From assembly GCA_023053685.1 (NCBI GenBank), contig JALIGW010000130.1:502092-566091 (forward strand): a DNA stretch of 64,000 nucleotides, written 5' to 3'. This stretch comes from Diadophis punctatus similis. Taxonomy: Eukaryota > Chordata > Lepidosauria > Squamata > Dipsadidae. The notes under the pieces are model-generated. The model was not told where the DNA came from, searched no databases, and was given only the letters and a program-made list of their open reading frames with translations. Shown here piece after piece: positions 42,331 to 52,222 of the stretch; position 1 is the stretch's first letter, and each line of letters opens with the position of its first letter. Made by a program: the position numbers and the translations under genes.

Positions 42331-42868
42331 GGTACTAGTACCACTCTATAAAGCCTTGGTCAGACCACACCTAGAGTACTGCATCCAGTTTTGGTCACCA
42401 CACTACAAAAAAGACATTGAAACTCTAGAGAAAGTGCAGAAGAGAGCAACCACGATGATAAAAGGTCTGGAAAATAAAACATACAAAGAGCAGTTGCAGG
42501 AACTGAGCTTGGCCAATCTGGCAAAGAGAAGGACCAGGGGTGACATGATAGCAGTGTTCCAATACTTGAGGGGATGCCACAGAGAGGAGGGGGTCAGGCT
42601 GTTCTCTATGGCGCCAGAAAGCCAAACAAGGAATAACAGATGGAAGCTGACCAAGGAGAGATTCAACCTGGAAGTGAGGAGAAACTTTCTGACAGTGAGA
42701 GTAATCAACCAGTGGAACAGCTTGCCTGTGGAGGTTGTGAGAGCCCCAACACTTGCGACCTTCAAGGAGAGACTGGACTGCCATCTGTCTCAAATGGTGT
42801 AGGAACTCCTGCTTGAGCAGGGGGTTGGACTAGATGACCTACAAGGTCCCTTCCAACTCTAATAATAA
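42331..42868 (+). mobile_element. CR1 LINE, 5'-truncated, plus strand
   Basis: gtaccactctataaagcctt to ccttccaactctaataataa. The ORF2 C-terminus is open to its natural stop. The tail is (AATAAA)-like rather than (ATTCT)n, suggesting a different CR1 subfamily from 45431 and 53573. Confidence 0.92.
42356..42802 (+). pseudogene. CR1 ORF2 C-terminal fragment
   Basis: 148 codons uninterrupted: [60 protein letters not shown] and VINQWNSLPVEVVRAP, to the terminal DCHLSQMV. This is the last portion of a CR1 reverse transcriptase; no YADD catalytic box, no endonuclease. It has the longest undamaged frame of the CR1 copies here apart from 45433-46041, so it is relatively young. Confidence 0.85.
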
Positions 42869-43270
42869 ATCTAAAAGAAACTGTAGACTATGCAAAAGAC
42901 ACAATCAACCAGCCCAAAAGAGGACAAAAAGATTCCAGCACCTCTCCACCAGGAATGAGCACCCAGATCAGTCTAGATTAACTCCAAGGTCAACTTCAGA
43001 CCAACAATCAAGTAAGCAATAGTCCAATCAAGAAACTGCCAAAAACCCATCAGTAAACAGCCCAACCCAAGAATCTCCTAAGATCACCCTCACCCACACA
43101 GACAGGCAAGTCACCAGAATATAAACTGACAGCAAACAGCACTCCTTTACTAGCACTGATGACGTTACCTAGTTAGGGTAATGAAATGTCTTCAAGAAAA
43201 CAAGCAAGCTCAGAGAGCACCCAGGACCCCTCATTTGAACCCCAGCTACAAATATTCTTCTTTATGAGAT

Positions 43271-43700
43271 CTGGGGAAAGCACTGGAACAGAATAGGAAC
43301 AGATAGAATCTCAAGTACAAAAGTTCTATTATTTGGAATGGTAAAATCTTAGGATACTATCTTACAAGATAAGCAGAGATTAGCACCAGACAAACTATCA
43401 AGCAGAAAACAATGCCCTTATCCAAGAACTACCAAGGAGAAAAACCATATCTCTGCCAGTATTGGCAGCGTAAGCTACTGTATGTAAAAAAAAAAAGGAA
43501 GCAAACGCCACACTCCACACTAGCCCTGATGTTGTTACCTAATCGAGTAACAAAACACCTGTAAGCAAACAACCAGGTTCGAAAAGCACCAAAAGCACCA
43601 CTTGATAGCATCTATCAGTGACAATATCTTCCCAGGGGGTCCGATATCGAAAGCACCGAATCCTGTCAGAAGGCAAATTGTTTTGTCTAAAAACCACACT
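43271..43700. mobile_element. Penelope-like 3' fragments (degraded)
   Basis: 43520-43590 has gatgttgttacctaatcgag and caagcaaacaaccaggttcg-like sequence, a decayed second copy of 43150-43240. The rest is unassigned. Confidence 0.45.
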
Positions 43701-44345
43701 AGGCCAATAAAGTATTCAATGCAATTCGGTATCTGGTAGATTCTGTTAATTAAGGTGATTGGTTGCAGAGTTCCGCCAGATGTTTAGAGTGAATTTGGTC
43801 TTTTTGTCCCCTTATCGAATCCTTCCCAAGGATTTGGGATATGCAGGTGTTCTTTGATTGTTTTAAAGGGATTGTTGAGGATGTCAGTTGTTCCGAGTAA
43901 AGCTGCCTTTTGCAATTGACCGATGGGGATTTTTGTCAATGCCGCTGGTGTTCAAGTGGTGCTCCAGCCCTTCCAGGCAGACCGAAGGCATCTATCACTA
44001 TAGTTATTATTAATAAGATTAATTATTACATGATTGATCAATAATTTGTAATTGTTAATAATTCCTCAGGAAGGAACAACTGCTGTCCTTGAGATATTTC
44101 AAAGGAATCCTGAACTGGCACTGAGGGCTTTTTTGTGTGCCTTTTAAACCAATATCAATTAAAAATTAATTATTAGAAATATTTGATATTTTTAATAATT
44201 GAGTAATAATGTTGCTATTTTCCCACCCATTTGTAAAGACTCTTTCCAATCAAGTTCAATAAACGTGTCTGTGTAGATTTTTTGGGGCAATAATTCTACA
44301 ATGCTTTCTTTGGGCTTTATTTTTTTTTTATTTCCCAGTTCAGGA
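43701..44345. other. Unique AT-rich block (candidate conserved noncoding element)
   Basis: TAAT-rich: gattctgttaattaaggtga, ttattaataagattaattat, caattaaaaattaattatta. The 43773-43830 part is similar to 26376-26433. No coding evidence. Confidence 0.42.
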
Positions 44346-44351
44346 TATAAA

Positions 44352-44480
44352 TAACAGAAGAACAGAGTTGGAAGGGACCCTGGAGGTCTTCTAGTCCAAC
44401 CCCCTACCCAGGCAGGAAACCCTGTACCATTGCAGACAAATGGTTGGCCAATCTCTTCTTAAAAACCTCCAGTCTATAAT
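44352..44480 (-). mobile_element. CR1 LINE 3' end, antisense
   Basis: aacagagttggaagggaccc, then ctagtccaaccccctaccc, to ttcttaaaaacctccagtc. Short 3'-end fragment. Confidence 0.85.
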
Positions 44481-44749
44481 CCTTTCTAGTCTTCCAAACA
44501 AATATTCCACCAGGTTCAACGCTGCTTGGCTTTTCAACATCAAGCAAGGCCATCCAGATGTTGTCATTTAGGCAGAAACTCTATGACAAACAAAATCATT
44601 AGGTGGACTTGATTAAAAACAAGCACATCCCTTTGCTCAGTCCCGGATTGTCTAATTGCATAGCATCATTGCTCCACCTGGTACAACCTTCAGATACCTA
44701 AATTTAAAAAAAATCTCCCTCCACCCAAGGGTAGCACCTGGTTCTAAAA
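44481..44749. other. Unassigned noncoding DNA
   Basis: Nothing recognised. Confidence 0.35.
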
Positions 44750-45208
44750 CTCACAGCCTCCAGTTCTACTAAGTGCAGCCCCTGCTATCTAAATATCACA
44801 GCACCTGGTTCCAGGAAGTGCAGAGTCTGCAATCTAAAAAATCACAGCACCCAGTTCCAGGTAGGGCAGTGCCTGCGATCTAAATATCACAGCACCTGGT
44901 TCCAGGAAGTGCAGCACCTGCGATCTAAATATCACAGCACATAGGTCCAGGAAGTGCAGAGTCTGCAATCTAAAAAAATCACAGCACCCAGTTCCAGGTA
45001 GGGCAGTGCCTGCGATCTAAATATCACAGCACCTGGTTCCAGGAAGTGCAGAGTTTGCAATCTAAAAAATCACAGCACCCAGTTCCAGGTAGGGCAGTGC
45101 CTGCAATCTAAATATCACAGCACCTGGTTCCAGGAAGCGCAGCACCTTCAATCTAAAAACTCACAGCACCCAGGGTACCAGGGAGCGCAGCACCTACATT
45201 AAAAAAAA
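44750..45208. repeat. ~45 bp minisatellite, ten units
   Basis: Units of the form atcacagcacctggttccag + gaagtgcagagtctgcaatc + taaa. Two main variants (cctggttccaggaag and cccagttccaggtaggg) alternate imperfectly, suggesting a ~90 bp higher-order period. No resemblance to transposons in the window. Confidence 0.95.
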
Positions 45209-45430
45209 AAGACTGATCCTTAGCTTTCAACAATACTCACCAGATTGTCTTCAGCAATTCCCTGTTTCATTTTCTTTCCAACAAAAGCTTTGGAACACCA
45301 CAGAGCAACATTTGAGAGTACCTTGTGTATCAGTTCTTACACGCAAGCGCATAAGCCATGATCCTTTGGCATCACTACTTCCTCCTATTTAAACCTATTT
45401 AAATCTCTACCCAAAAGAGCAAAAGAACAT
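45209..45430. other. Unassigned noncoding DNA
   Basis: Nothing recognised. Confidence 0.35.
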
Positions 45431-46110
45431 GTGTGATAAGGCCATACAGGGTCCTATGGGGGGAAAAGTATCTCTGCCATGCCAGCAGGCTGCATAGGCT
45501 TAAACCCGTACCATCTCCCCAAAAACTAGGCTGCATAAACAGAAGGATAGAATCCAGATCACGTGAAGTGTTAATACCACTTTATAATGCCTTGGTAAGG
45601 CCACACTTGGAATACTGTGTCCAGTTTTGGTCGCCACTATGTAAAAAAAAAGATGTTGAGACTCTAGAAAGAGTGCAGAGAAGAGCAACAAAGATGATTA
45701 GGGGACTGGAGGCTAAAATATACAAGGGACAATTGCTGGAATTGGGTATGTCTAGTTTGATGAAAAAAAGGTCTAGGGGTGACATGAAAGCAGTCTTCCA
45801 ATATCTCAGGGGCTGCCACAAAGAAGAGGAGGCCAATTTATTTCCCAAAGCACCTGAAGGCAGGACAAGAAGCAATGGGTGGAAACTAAACAAGGAGAGA
45901 AGCAACTTAGAACTAAGGAGGAATTTCCTGATAGTTAGAACACTTAATCAGTGGAACAACTTGTCTCCAGAAGTTGTGAATGCTCCAACACTGGAAGTTT
46001 TTAAGAAGATGTTGGATAACCATTTGTCTGAAGTGGTGTAGGGTTTCCTGCCTAAGCAGGGGGTTGGACTAGAAGACCTCCAAGGTCCTTTCCAACTCTG
46101 TTATTCTAAA
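45431..46110 (+). mobile_element. CR1 LINE, 5'-truncated, longest in window
   Basis: The open frame 45433-46041 (202 codons) encodes [59 protein letters not shown] and SNLELRRNFLIVRTLNQWNN to DNHLSEVV and stop, followed by a 3' region 'ggttggactagaagacctcc'. RT catalytic motif absent. Confidence 0.93.
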
Positions 46111-46635
46111 ACCAACCTAGCCTTCTGACCCATAGTTTTTTACGCTTCTTATTCAGACGAGGCAAACCGGCCAAAGGGAGAAAAGGCCAAATCAACATGG
46201 GCCGTGCGCTTCTGCCTACTGCAGGCAGAGGCATAATCTCTCCAGCAGGTGTACATAAAAGATTTATTTTTGAATTAACATGCTATTGATTAGTATTATG
46301 TAAAGCCGCATGCCGAAGGCAAGCCGGCATTATGCGCCCCTGGTCCACCGAGCGGAGAGATCGGAATGCCAGGAGTGCTGTCGCGGCCTTAGACAGACTC
46401 CAGGTTTTCTGTTGTCAGGAGAATAAATGGGATTAGCGTTCATGATGGCAAAGTCGATTGAGCGGTGGGTGGCCGCAGCATTTAATTTCTACAAGCAGGA
46501 GACTCGGGGAGACGCTAAGATTTCTGCCAGCCGTCGGATCTGACCTGGAAACGATGCTCCTTAAAGGAGCGAAGGAGGTATCGCGAAGGCAAGGGAAATG
46601 TCTACAGAGATTCTCCAAGGAATGGCTGTCCCAAA
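46111..46635. other. Unique block (candidate conserved noncoding element)
   Basis: Repeat-free with CpG: ttatttttgaattaacatgc, tattgattagtattatgtaa and the imperfect palindrome gccgaaggcaagccggc near 46310-46330; gcatttaatttctacaagca near 46475. The ORF at 46458 has no recognisable homology. Confidence 0.42.
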
Positions 46636-46830
46636 GGTGCTTTTTACAAGAGGCAACTGGATTTCCTTGGTTTTTCTCCTTGAAGGTGTTTCGCTTCTCA
46701 TCCAAGAAGCTTCTTCAGTTCAGAACTGAAGAACTGAAGAAGCGTCTTTGATAAGAAGCAAAACGTCTTCAAGGAAAAACGAAGTCCAGTCGCCTTTTGG
46801 AAAAAGCACCTTTGGGACAAAGGCAAGGGA
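46636..46830. mobile_element. Penelope-like terminal inverted repeat fragment
   Basis: ggatttccttggtttttctc ... cttgaaggtgtttcgcttct is followed by a near-inverse (agaagcaaaacgtcttcaag, ggaaaaacgaagtccagtcg), meeting around cagttcagaactgaagaact. Another single arm is at 50150-50250. I recognise these as Penelope-like ends, with moderate certainty. Confidence 0.6.
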
Positions 46831-46907
46831 AGTTTGCACATCCTCAGAGACCCTCTTTTCTGGGTCTATTTGGAAACCGCTTTTAGACTGTCTGAAACAA
46901 TATAGAG

Positions 46908-47202
46908 CAGTGATGGCTAACCTTTTGCGGACCGAGTGCCCAAAACGCTCACGAACCCCCCAAATGCAATGTGCACGGGACCCTTGTGCATGCGCCCCAC
47001 TCCCTGAGCATGTGCACCCCGCCCCACGCATGTGCATGCACCCCGCTCATGCCCCCCCACGCATGTGTGGCAGAGACCTGAAGGCCAGCGGGAGGCGCAT
47101 GCACATGCCCGGCAGAGCTGAACTGAGGCGATGGCTTGTGTCCCCACAGAGAGGGCGCTGCGTGCCACCTCTGACACGTGTGTCATAGGTTCGGCATCAC
47201 GG
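46908..47202. mobile_element. hAT MITE (295 bp), 'gatggctaacc' family
   Basis: cagtgatggctaaccttttg to ataggttcggcatcacgg; target duplication atatagag (46900-46907) / gtatagag (47203-47210), 7 of 8. Confidence 0.85.
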
Positions 47203-47229
47203 GTATAGAGTCACGGGTATAGGGTATAC

Positions 47230-48095
47230 ATGAAAGTTGGCTAGGTGACTTTGGGTCAATCACCAGGAGACTAGTGGTTAAGGCACCAGGTTAGAAACCA
47301 GGAGACTGTGAGTTCTAGTTCTACCTCAAGGTACCAGGTTAGAAACCAGGAGACTGTGAGTTCTAGTGTCATCTTAGGCATGAAAATCAGCTAGGTAACT
47401 TTGGGTCAATCACCAGGAGACTAGTGGTTAAGGCACCAGGTTAGAAACCAGGAGACTGTGAGTTCTAGTTCTACCTTAAGGTACCAGGTTAGAAACCAGG
47501 AGACTGTGAGTTCTAGTGTCATCTTAGGCATGAAAATCAGCTAGGTGACTTTGGGTCAATCACCAAGAGACTAGTGGTTAAGGCACCAGGTTAGAAACCA
47601 GGAGACTGTGAGTTCTAGTTCTACCTCAAGGTACCAGGTTAGAAACCAGGAGACTGTGAGTTCTAGTGTCATCTTAGGCATGAAAATCAGCTAGGTAACT
47701 TTGGGTCAATCACCAGGAGACTAGTGGTTAAGGCACCAGGTTAGAAACCAGGAGACTGTGAGTTCTAGTTCTACCTTAAGGTACCAGGTTAGAAACCAGG
47801 AGACTGTGAGTTCTAATGTCATCTTAGGCATGAAAATCAGCTAGGTGACTTTGGGCCAATCTCCAGGAGACTAGTGGTTAAGGCACCAGGTTAGAAACCA
47901 GGAGACTGTGAGTTCTAGTTCTACCTTAGTCATGAAAGTCCGCTAGGTAACTTTGGGCCAGTCAGTCTCTCTCAACTCACCCCACCTCAAAGAGTTGTTC
48001 TGGTGGGGAAAATAGGAGAAGGAGGGAATATAAGGTATGTTCATCACCTTGAGTTATATTTAAAGTCATAAAGGTGGGACAAAATCTAATAAAAA
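47230..48095 (+). repeat. CORE-like SINE with head amplified into 150 bp tandem repeats
   Basis: Five copies begin gctaggt(g/a)actttgggtca at 47240, 47390, 47540, 47690 and 47840, spaced exactly 150 bp. Each contains ctagtggttaaggcaccagg (tRNA-like A box) and gactgtgagttctag twice. Then comes the SINE core and tail (ctctctcaactcaccccacc, caccttgagttatatttaaa) to about 48095. Confidence 0.9.
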
Positions 48096-48285
48096 GGGCC
48101 TGCAAAAAGCTGAATAATTTTCTTATTCTTTCTTGTGCCACCCTTTCTTGCCCCACTGAACTTCTTATGGACCAGACAAGATGTTTCAAAGAAATTGGAC
48201 TTTTGGGAAAGGATGAGGCAGTTTATAATTTTATGCATTATTTAGATCTTGAGGACTTTAGTTCCCCGATTGTACACTAATCATC
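48096..48285. other. Unassigned noncoding DNA
   Basis: Nothing recognised; a short ORF at 48074-48280 shows no family resemblance. Confidence 0.35.
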
Positions 48286-48662
48286 TACAAACACATACTG
48301 AGTGTTGCATACAGTTTTTATTTGTTTTGTACAGTTCAAGGACAAACAATAAAACAGACTATACTGTACAGCAATTAAAAAATTTTTAAAAAACCAAAGG
48401 GTTGTTTAGATTTGCATGGTGGTGTTTAGTTTTTTTTTTTTTTTTTGCTAACTTTTCAAAGCCATTGTTTACACTCCAATACAAAATTTTCTCACCTAAC
48501 AGCTGGACAAGCCTTTGAGGTGCAAATTTTCATTTCTACTTGTGTAACAAAGGGGCACATCATTCTTGCAAACTATCTATAGGAAAATGTCTTCAGCTGC
48601 CACACATTAGCTTCTGGCTTCTCTTCCCAGGTTCCGATTAAAGTCAGATTCATTTAGGAAAA
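48286..48662 (-). other. 3'UTR-like segment on minus strand (possible gene end or processed pseudogene)
   Basis: On the minus strand the sequence runs from gaacctgggaagagaagcc through an A-run (48431-48447 as T) to acaaataaaaactgtatgca, with an AATAAA hexamer (plus-strand tttatt at 48317-48322) about 20-30 bases before the likely end. It is AT-rich and repeat-free, with the look of a vertebrate mRNA 3' end. I cannot name the gene and see no coding exon upstream; a CR1 occupies 48687 onward. Confidence 0.4.
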
Positions 48663-48686
48663 TACAGGGAGTCCTCAATTTACAAC

Positions 48687-49092
48687 ATATGAAGAGCGGT
48701 TGCAGGAACTGGGTATGTCTAGTTTAATGAAAAGAAGGACCAGGGGAGACATGATAGCAGTCTTCCAATATCTCAGGGGCTGCCACAAAGAAGAGGGAGC
48801 GAAGCTATTCTCCAAAGCACCTGAGGGTAGAACAAAAAGCAACGGATGGAAACTAATCAAGGAGAGAAGCAACTTAGAACTAAGGAGAAATTTCCTGACA
48901 GTTAATCAGTGGAACAGCTTGCCTCCAGAAGTTGTGAATGCTCCAACACTGGAAGTTTTTAAGAAGAGATTGGACAACCATTTGTCTGAAGTGGTGTAGG
49001 GTTTCCTGCCTAAGCAGGGGGTTGGACTAGAAGACCTCCAAGGTCCCTTCCAACTCTGTATTCTATTCTATTCTATTCTATTCTATTCTATT
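48687..49092 (+). mobile_element. CR1 LINE, 5'-truncated, with (ATTCT)n tail
   Basis: Begins acatatgaagagcggttgca, directly after a 23 bp Tigger-like end. Encodes RRTRGDMIAVFQYLRGCHKE, then LELRRNFLTVNQWNSLPPE (short deletion relative to TVRTINQWN) to DNHLSEVV. Tail (TATTC)n at 49060-49092, where a fold-back hAT has inserted. Confidence 0.92.
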
Positions 49093-49415
49093 CAGGGGTG
49101 AAATCCTCCCGGTTCACCCGGGCCAGTCCTTCGGTGTATAGCCGATGGAACTGGTGGCGGTCGCGGCGTGGAGCTTCTCCCGCCCGCTTTCCCGGCCCGG
49201 CTGAACGCCGCCATTCGGGTTATTTTTCCCTCTGTGCATGCACAGAGGGAAAAATAACCCGAATGATTGTGGTCAGCCGGGCCGAGAAAGCGGTGATTGT
49301 GTTCAGCCGGGCCGGGGAAAGCGGGCAGGAGAAGCTCCGCGCCGCGACCGCCGACAGTTCCATCGGCTATACGCCGAAGGACTGGCCCGGGCGAACCGGG
49401 AGGATTTCACCCCTG
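49093..49415. mobile_element. Fold-back hAT MITE (323 bp) in CR1 microsatellite tail
   Basis: caggggtgaaatcctcccgg and its inverse; arms pair as in 22679-22969. The right arm contains a ~30 bp duplication (gattgtggtcagccgggccg and gattgtgttcagccgggccg). Target duplication attctatt at 49085-49092 and 49416-49423, though this lies in an ATTCT repeat. Confidence 0.9.
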
Positions 49416-49451
49416 ATTCTATTCTATTCTATTCTAATTGCTATTTCTATT

Positions 49452-49828
49452 AACAGTTCATTTAGTGACCGTTCAAAAGTTACAATGGCCCTGAAAAAAA
49501 TGACTTAGGACCGTTTTTCACACAACTTTGCAGCATCCCCATGGTCACGTGATCAAAATTCAAGCGCTTGGCAACCGCTTCATATTTATGACGGTTGCTG
49601 TGTCCCGGGGTCATGTGAAACCTTTTGTGACCTTCTGACAAGCAAAGTCAATGGGGAAGCCAGATTCACTTAACAACCCGTGTTACTAATTTAACAACTG
49701 CAGTGATTCGTTTAACGATCCTGGCAAGAAAAGTCGTAAAATGGGGCAAAACTGAGTTAACAAATGTCTCGCTGAGCAACATAAATTTCGGGCTCAATTG
49801 TGGTCATAAGTCGAGGATTACCTGTATA
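49452..49828 (+). mobile_element. Tigger-like MITE, left end lost
   Basis: acagttcatttagtgaccgt to gtcgaggattacctg followed by TA. The left ~20 bp are replaced by CR1-derived repeat. Confidence 0.85.
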
Positions 49829-49829
49829 T

Positions 49830-50250
49830 AGAAATGGTCATGACCTACTCCCTCTTTTAAATTCACCAAACTAGCCTGGGCAGCTGTGCACAGGTAGGAA
49901 TGAAATTTCATTGTTTCTTTAGCATCGTCTGGGAATGCAGCAATGCAAACTATGGTTTGTTCTTTAAATTAGGGAAAAGCCAAACCTTGGTTAATTATGA
50001 TGTTGGGAACCAGACCACGATGTGGTTGGGTGTCACTACGGTACTCTAGCCCTTTCTCAACCAGCAACTTTAAACTGTGTCTACTGGGGAATTCTGGGAA
50101 TTGAAGTCCACGTTCCTTAAAGTTCCTGTGGCAAAACAGCGACCTGTTAGTCACCCAAAGGTGCTTTTTCAAGAGGCAGCTGGACTTTCTTGTTTTTCTT
50201 TGAAGACGTTTTGCTTCTCAGCAAAGAAGCTTCTTCAGTTCTGAAGGTAA
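49830..50250. other. Unassigned DNA with hAT-arm and Penelope-like fragments
   Basis: 50048-50135 has tctcaaccagcaactttaaa and aattctgggaattgaagtcc (single-arm fold-back hAT). 50158-50247 has aggtgctttttcaagaggca to aagaagcttcttcagttctg (Penelope-like arm). Confidence 0.55.
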
Positions 50251-50520
50251 AATGTGTTTGTGTGCCTATGCTTGCTTTAGTTATTTTATGAAAACAGATA
50301 ACGGTTTATACGCTGCTTTAGGCCAAAAGGACCGTGAATGGCTTACATCCCACTCATAAAAACAAAACACAACAAAACAAAAATACTGCATAACAATATA
50401 ACCATGAACAATTACAACTAAAATAGCAAAAAATTTCTGCATCCAAACCTTTAAAGCATTGATTTTTCATCTGCTACTAAGGCCCGGCTGACATGTCAGC
50501 TGCTAAATCACATAGTTCAT
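50251..50520. other. Unassigned AT-rich DNA
   Basis: A-rich stretch near 50360-50430. A LINE 3' remnant is possible (acggtttatacgctgcttta). Confidence 0.35.
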
Positions 50521-50740
50521 AATATTTTATTATTTTATTTTATTTTATTTTATTTTATTTATTTTGTTTTGTTTTATTTTATTTTATTTTATTAATTATT
50601 ATTTTATTTTATTATTATTTTTGTTTTGTTTTGTTTTGTTTTATTTATTTATTTTTATTTTTTATTTTTTATTTTATTTTATTCTATTCTATTCTCTCTC
50701 TCCATCTCTCTTCCTCTCTCTCTCTCCCTGTCTCCCTCTG

Positions 50741-50777
<37 letters not shown>

Positions 50778-51330
50778 GCCTCCCTCTCCCTCTCTCTCTC
50801 CCTCTCTCTTTCTTTCTCTTTCTCTCTCTCTCCCTCTCTCTGCCTCTGTCTCCCTCTCTCTCTCTCTCTGCCTCCCTCTTTCTTTCTCTTTCTCTCTCTC
50901 TCCCTCTCTCTGCCTCTGTCTCCCTTTCTCTCTCTCTCTCTCTGCCTCCCTCTTTCCGTCTCCCTTTCATTCTCTTTCTCTCTCTCTCTGCCTCTGCCTC
51001 TCCCTCCCTCCCTCCCTCTTTCTCTCTCTGCCTCTGTCTCTCTCTCTTTGTTTCTCTCTCTCTGCCTCCCTCTCTCTCCCTCCCTCTCTCTCCCTCCCTC
51101 CCTCCCTCTCTCTCTCTCCCTCCTTCTCTCTCCCTACCTCTCTCTCTCTGCCTCTCCCTCCCTCCCTCCCTCCCTCTCTCTCTCTCTGCCTATGTCTCTC
51201 TGCCTCTGTCTCTCTCTCTTTGTTTCTCTCTCTCTGCCTCCCTCTCTCCCTCCCTCCCTCCCTCCCTCCCTCCCTCCCCCCCCTCTCTCCCTCCCTCCCT
51301 CCCTCTCTCTCTCTCTCTCTCTGTACTTGG
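50521..51330. repeat. (TTTTA)n and (CT)n/(CTCC)n compound simple repeat
   Basis: (TTTTA)n/(TTTTG)n at 50521-50690, then about 640 bp of CT-rich sequence with recurring 'tctctgcctccctctttctt' blocks. All long ORFs here are repeat translations. Confidence 0.97.
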
Positions 51331-51446
51331 AGTCTATCCTTCACCAGCATTCTACACAAATCTCTTTAAAAAGTAGCAGTTATTAAACAAATCATTTAAC
51401 TGCCGTTAAATAAATTCCAAATGAACAATTACCGTACTTGTTATGA
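51331..51446. other. Unassigned noncoding DNA
   Basis: Nothing recognised. Confidence 0.3.
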
Positions 51447-51672
51447 TTAAATTCTATTGACTTTGCTTGTCAGAAGATCGCAAAAAGTGATCACACGATC
51501 CCAGGACACGGCAACATTCACACAAAAATGAGTCACTTGTCAAGCATCTGAATTTTGATCACATGACCCTGGGGACTCTGCAACGGTTGTAAGTGTGAAA
51601 AGTCACTTTTTTCAATGCCGTTGTAACTTCAAACGGTCACTAAATGAACTGTTGTAACTGGAGGACTACCTT
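51447..51672 (-). mobile_element. Tigger-like MITE, partial
   Basis: attgactttgcttgtcagaa to gttgtaactggaggactacc. The left part is missing. Confidence 0.85.
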
Positions 51673-52222
51673 TTTCAGCTGGTAAATCTTCAAGCTAGCC
51701 ATTCTCCTTCTAGCTGACTTGCTAATTTACACACACACACAACAGGCACTGAAAACCTTGTTTCGAAAACAGGGGAAGAGGCAGGATAAGAAAGGTGGCG
51801 TCTGCCATTTTATTTCATAATTTTATTTTATGTTGTTCTCCCAACCCCCAAGAGAAGGAAGGTTTGGAGGGCATCTGTAAATCACCCTCACTTGCAGAGG
51901 TTCCCTTGGAAAAAAGGGCATTAATATGAGGAAGGGGAAAAAGCATTACCATCTATTATCTGCCATAACGTGAATTTAAACCCAAGAAGTCGAATGATAA
52001 AATGCACAGTCTGAGATGGTACGGTAGGTTTGGGTCAGGGAAAAACCAGGAACGATACCTTTGGGCCTCTGAGCCATCAGCTTAATGGGCTACGAAAATC
52101 CCCCAGGTTAAAATGGTATGAAAATCGACGTGGCTGGGGAGGGGTGTTTTTAACTCTGCCAAAGGTTCCTGCAAACCTACGGCCAGGATTTTTCACACAT
52201 ACACATGACCCATTTAATTTAG
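51673..52222. other. Unique noncoding block
   Basis: Repeat-free; tctattatctgccataacgt near 51953 and ggcattaatatgaggaaggg near 51917. No coding evidence. Confidence 0.38.

Larger units (their letters stand above)
41690..43270 (+). mobile_element. Penelope-like element fragment, with nested LTR and CR1
   Basis: 41725-41773 encodes NNIQCKNCNKYCVGQAG, resembling the start of the Penelope GIY-YIG endonuclease domain. After the LTR (41774-42092), the frame at about 42100-42290 reads WENVTILDQAKSKNARGFLEA, another Penelope-like piece. After the CR1 (42331-42868) a likely 3' region follows (gatgacgttacctagttagg, aagcaagctcagagagcacc), also found at 62225-62580. Stops and breaks show it is dead. 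Confidence 0.7.

Noticed and set aside
40593..42345. Preferred 5' truncation point of two CR1 copies (taccactctataaagcc)
   Set aside because: Copies at 40593 and 42331 start within a few bases of the same consensus position, but two cases could be chance, and the copy at 45431 extends further upstream.
46458..46751. 97-codon plus-strand ORF in a unique block
   Set aside because: It runs into a Penelope-like inverted repeat at its end, has no recognisable domain, and sits in a region without splice or promoter evidence.
50564..51386. ORFs of about 250-270 codons in three plus-strand frames
   Set aside because: All three frames are translations of a CT-rich simple repeat.
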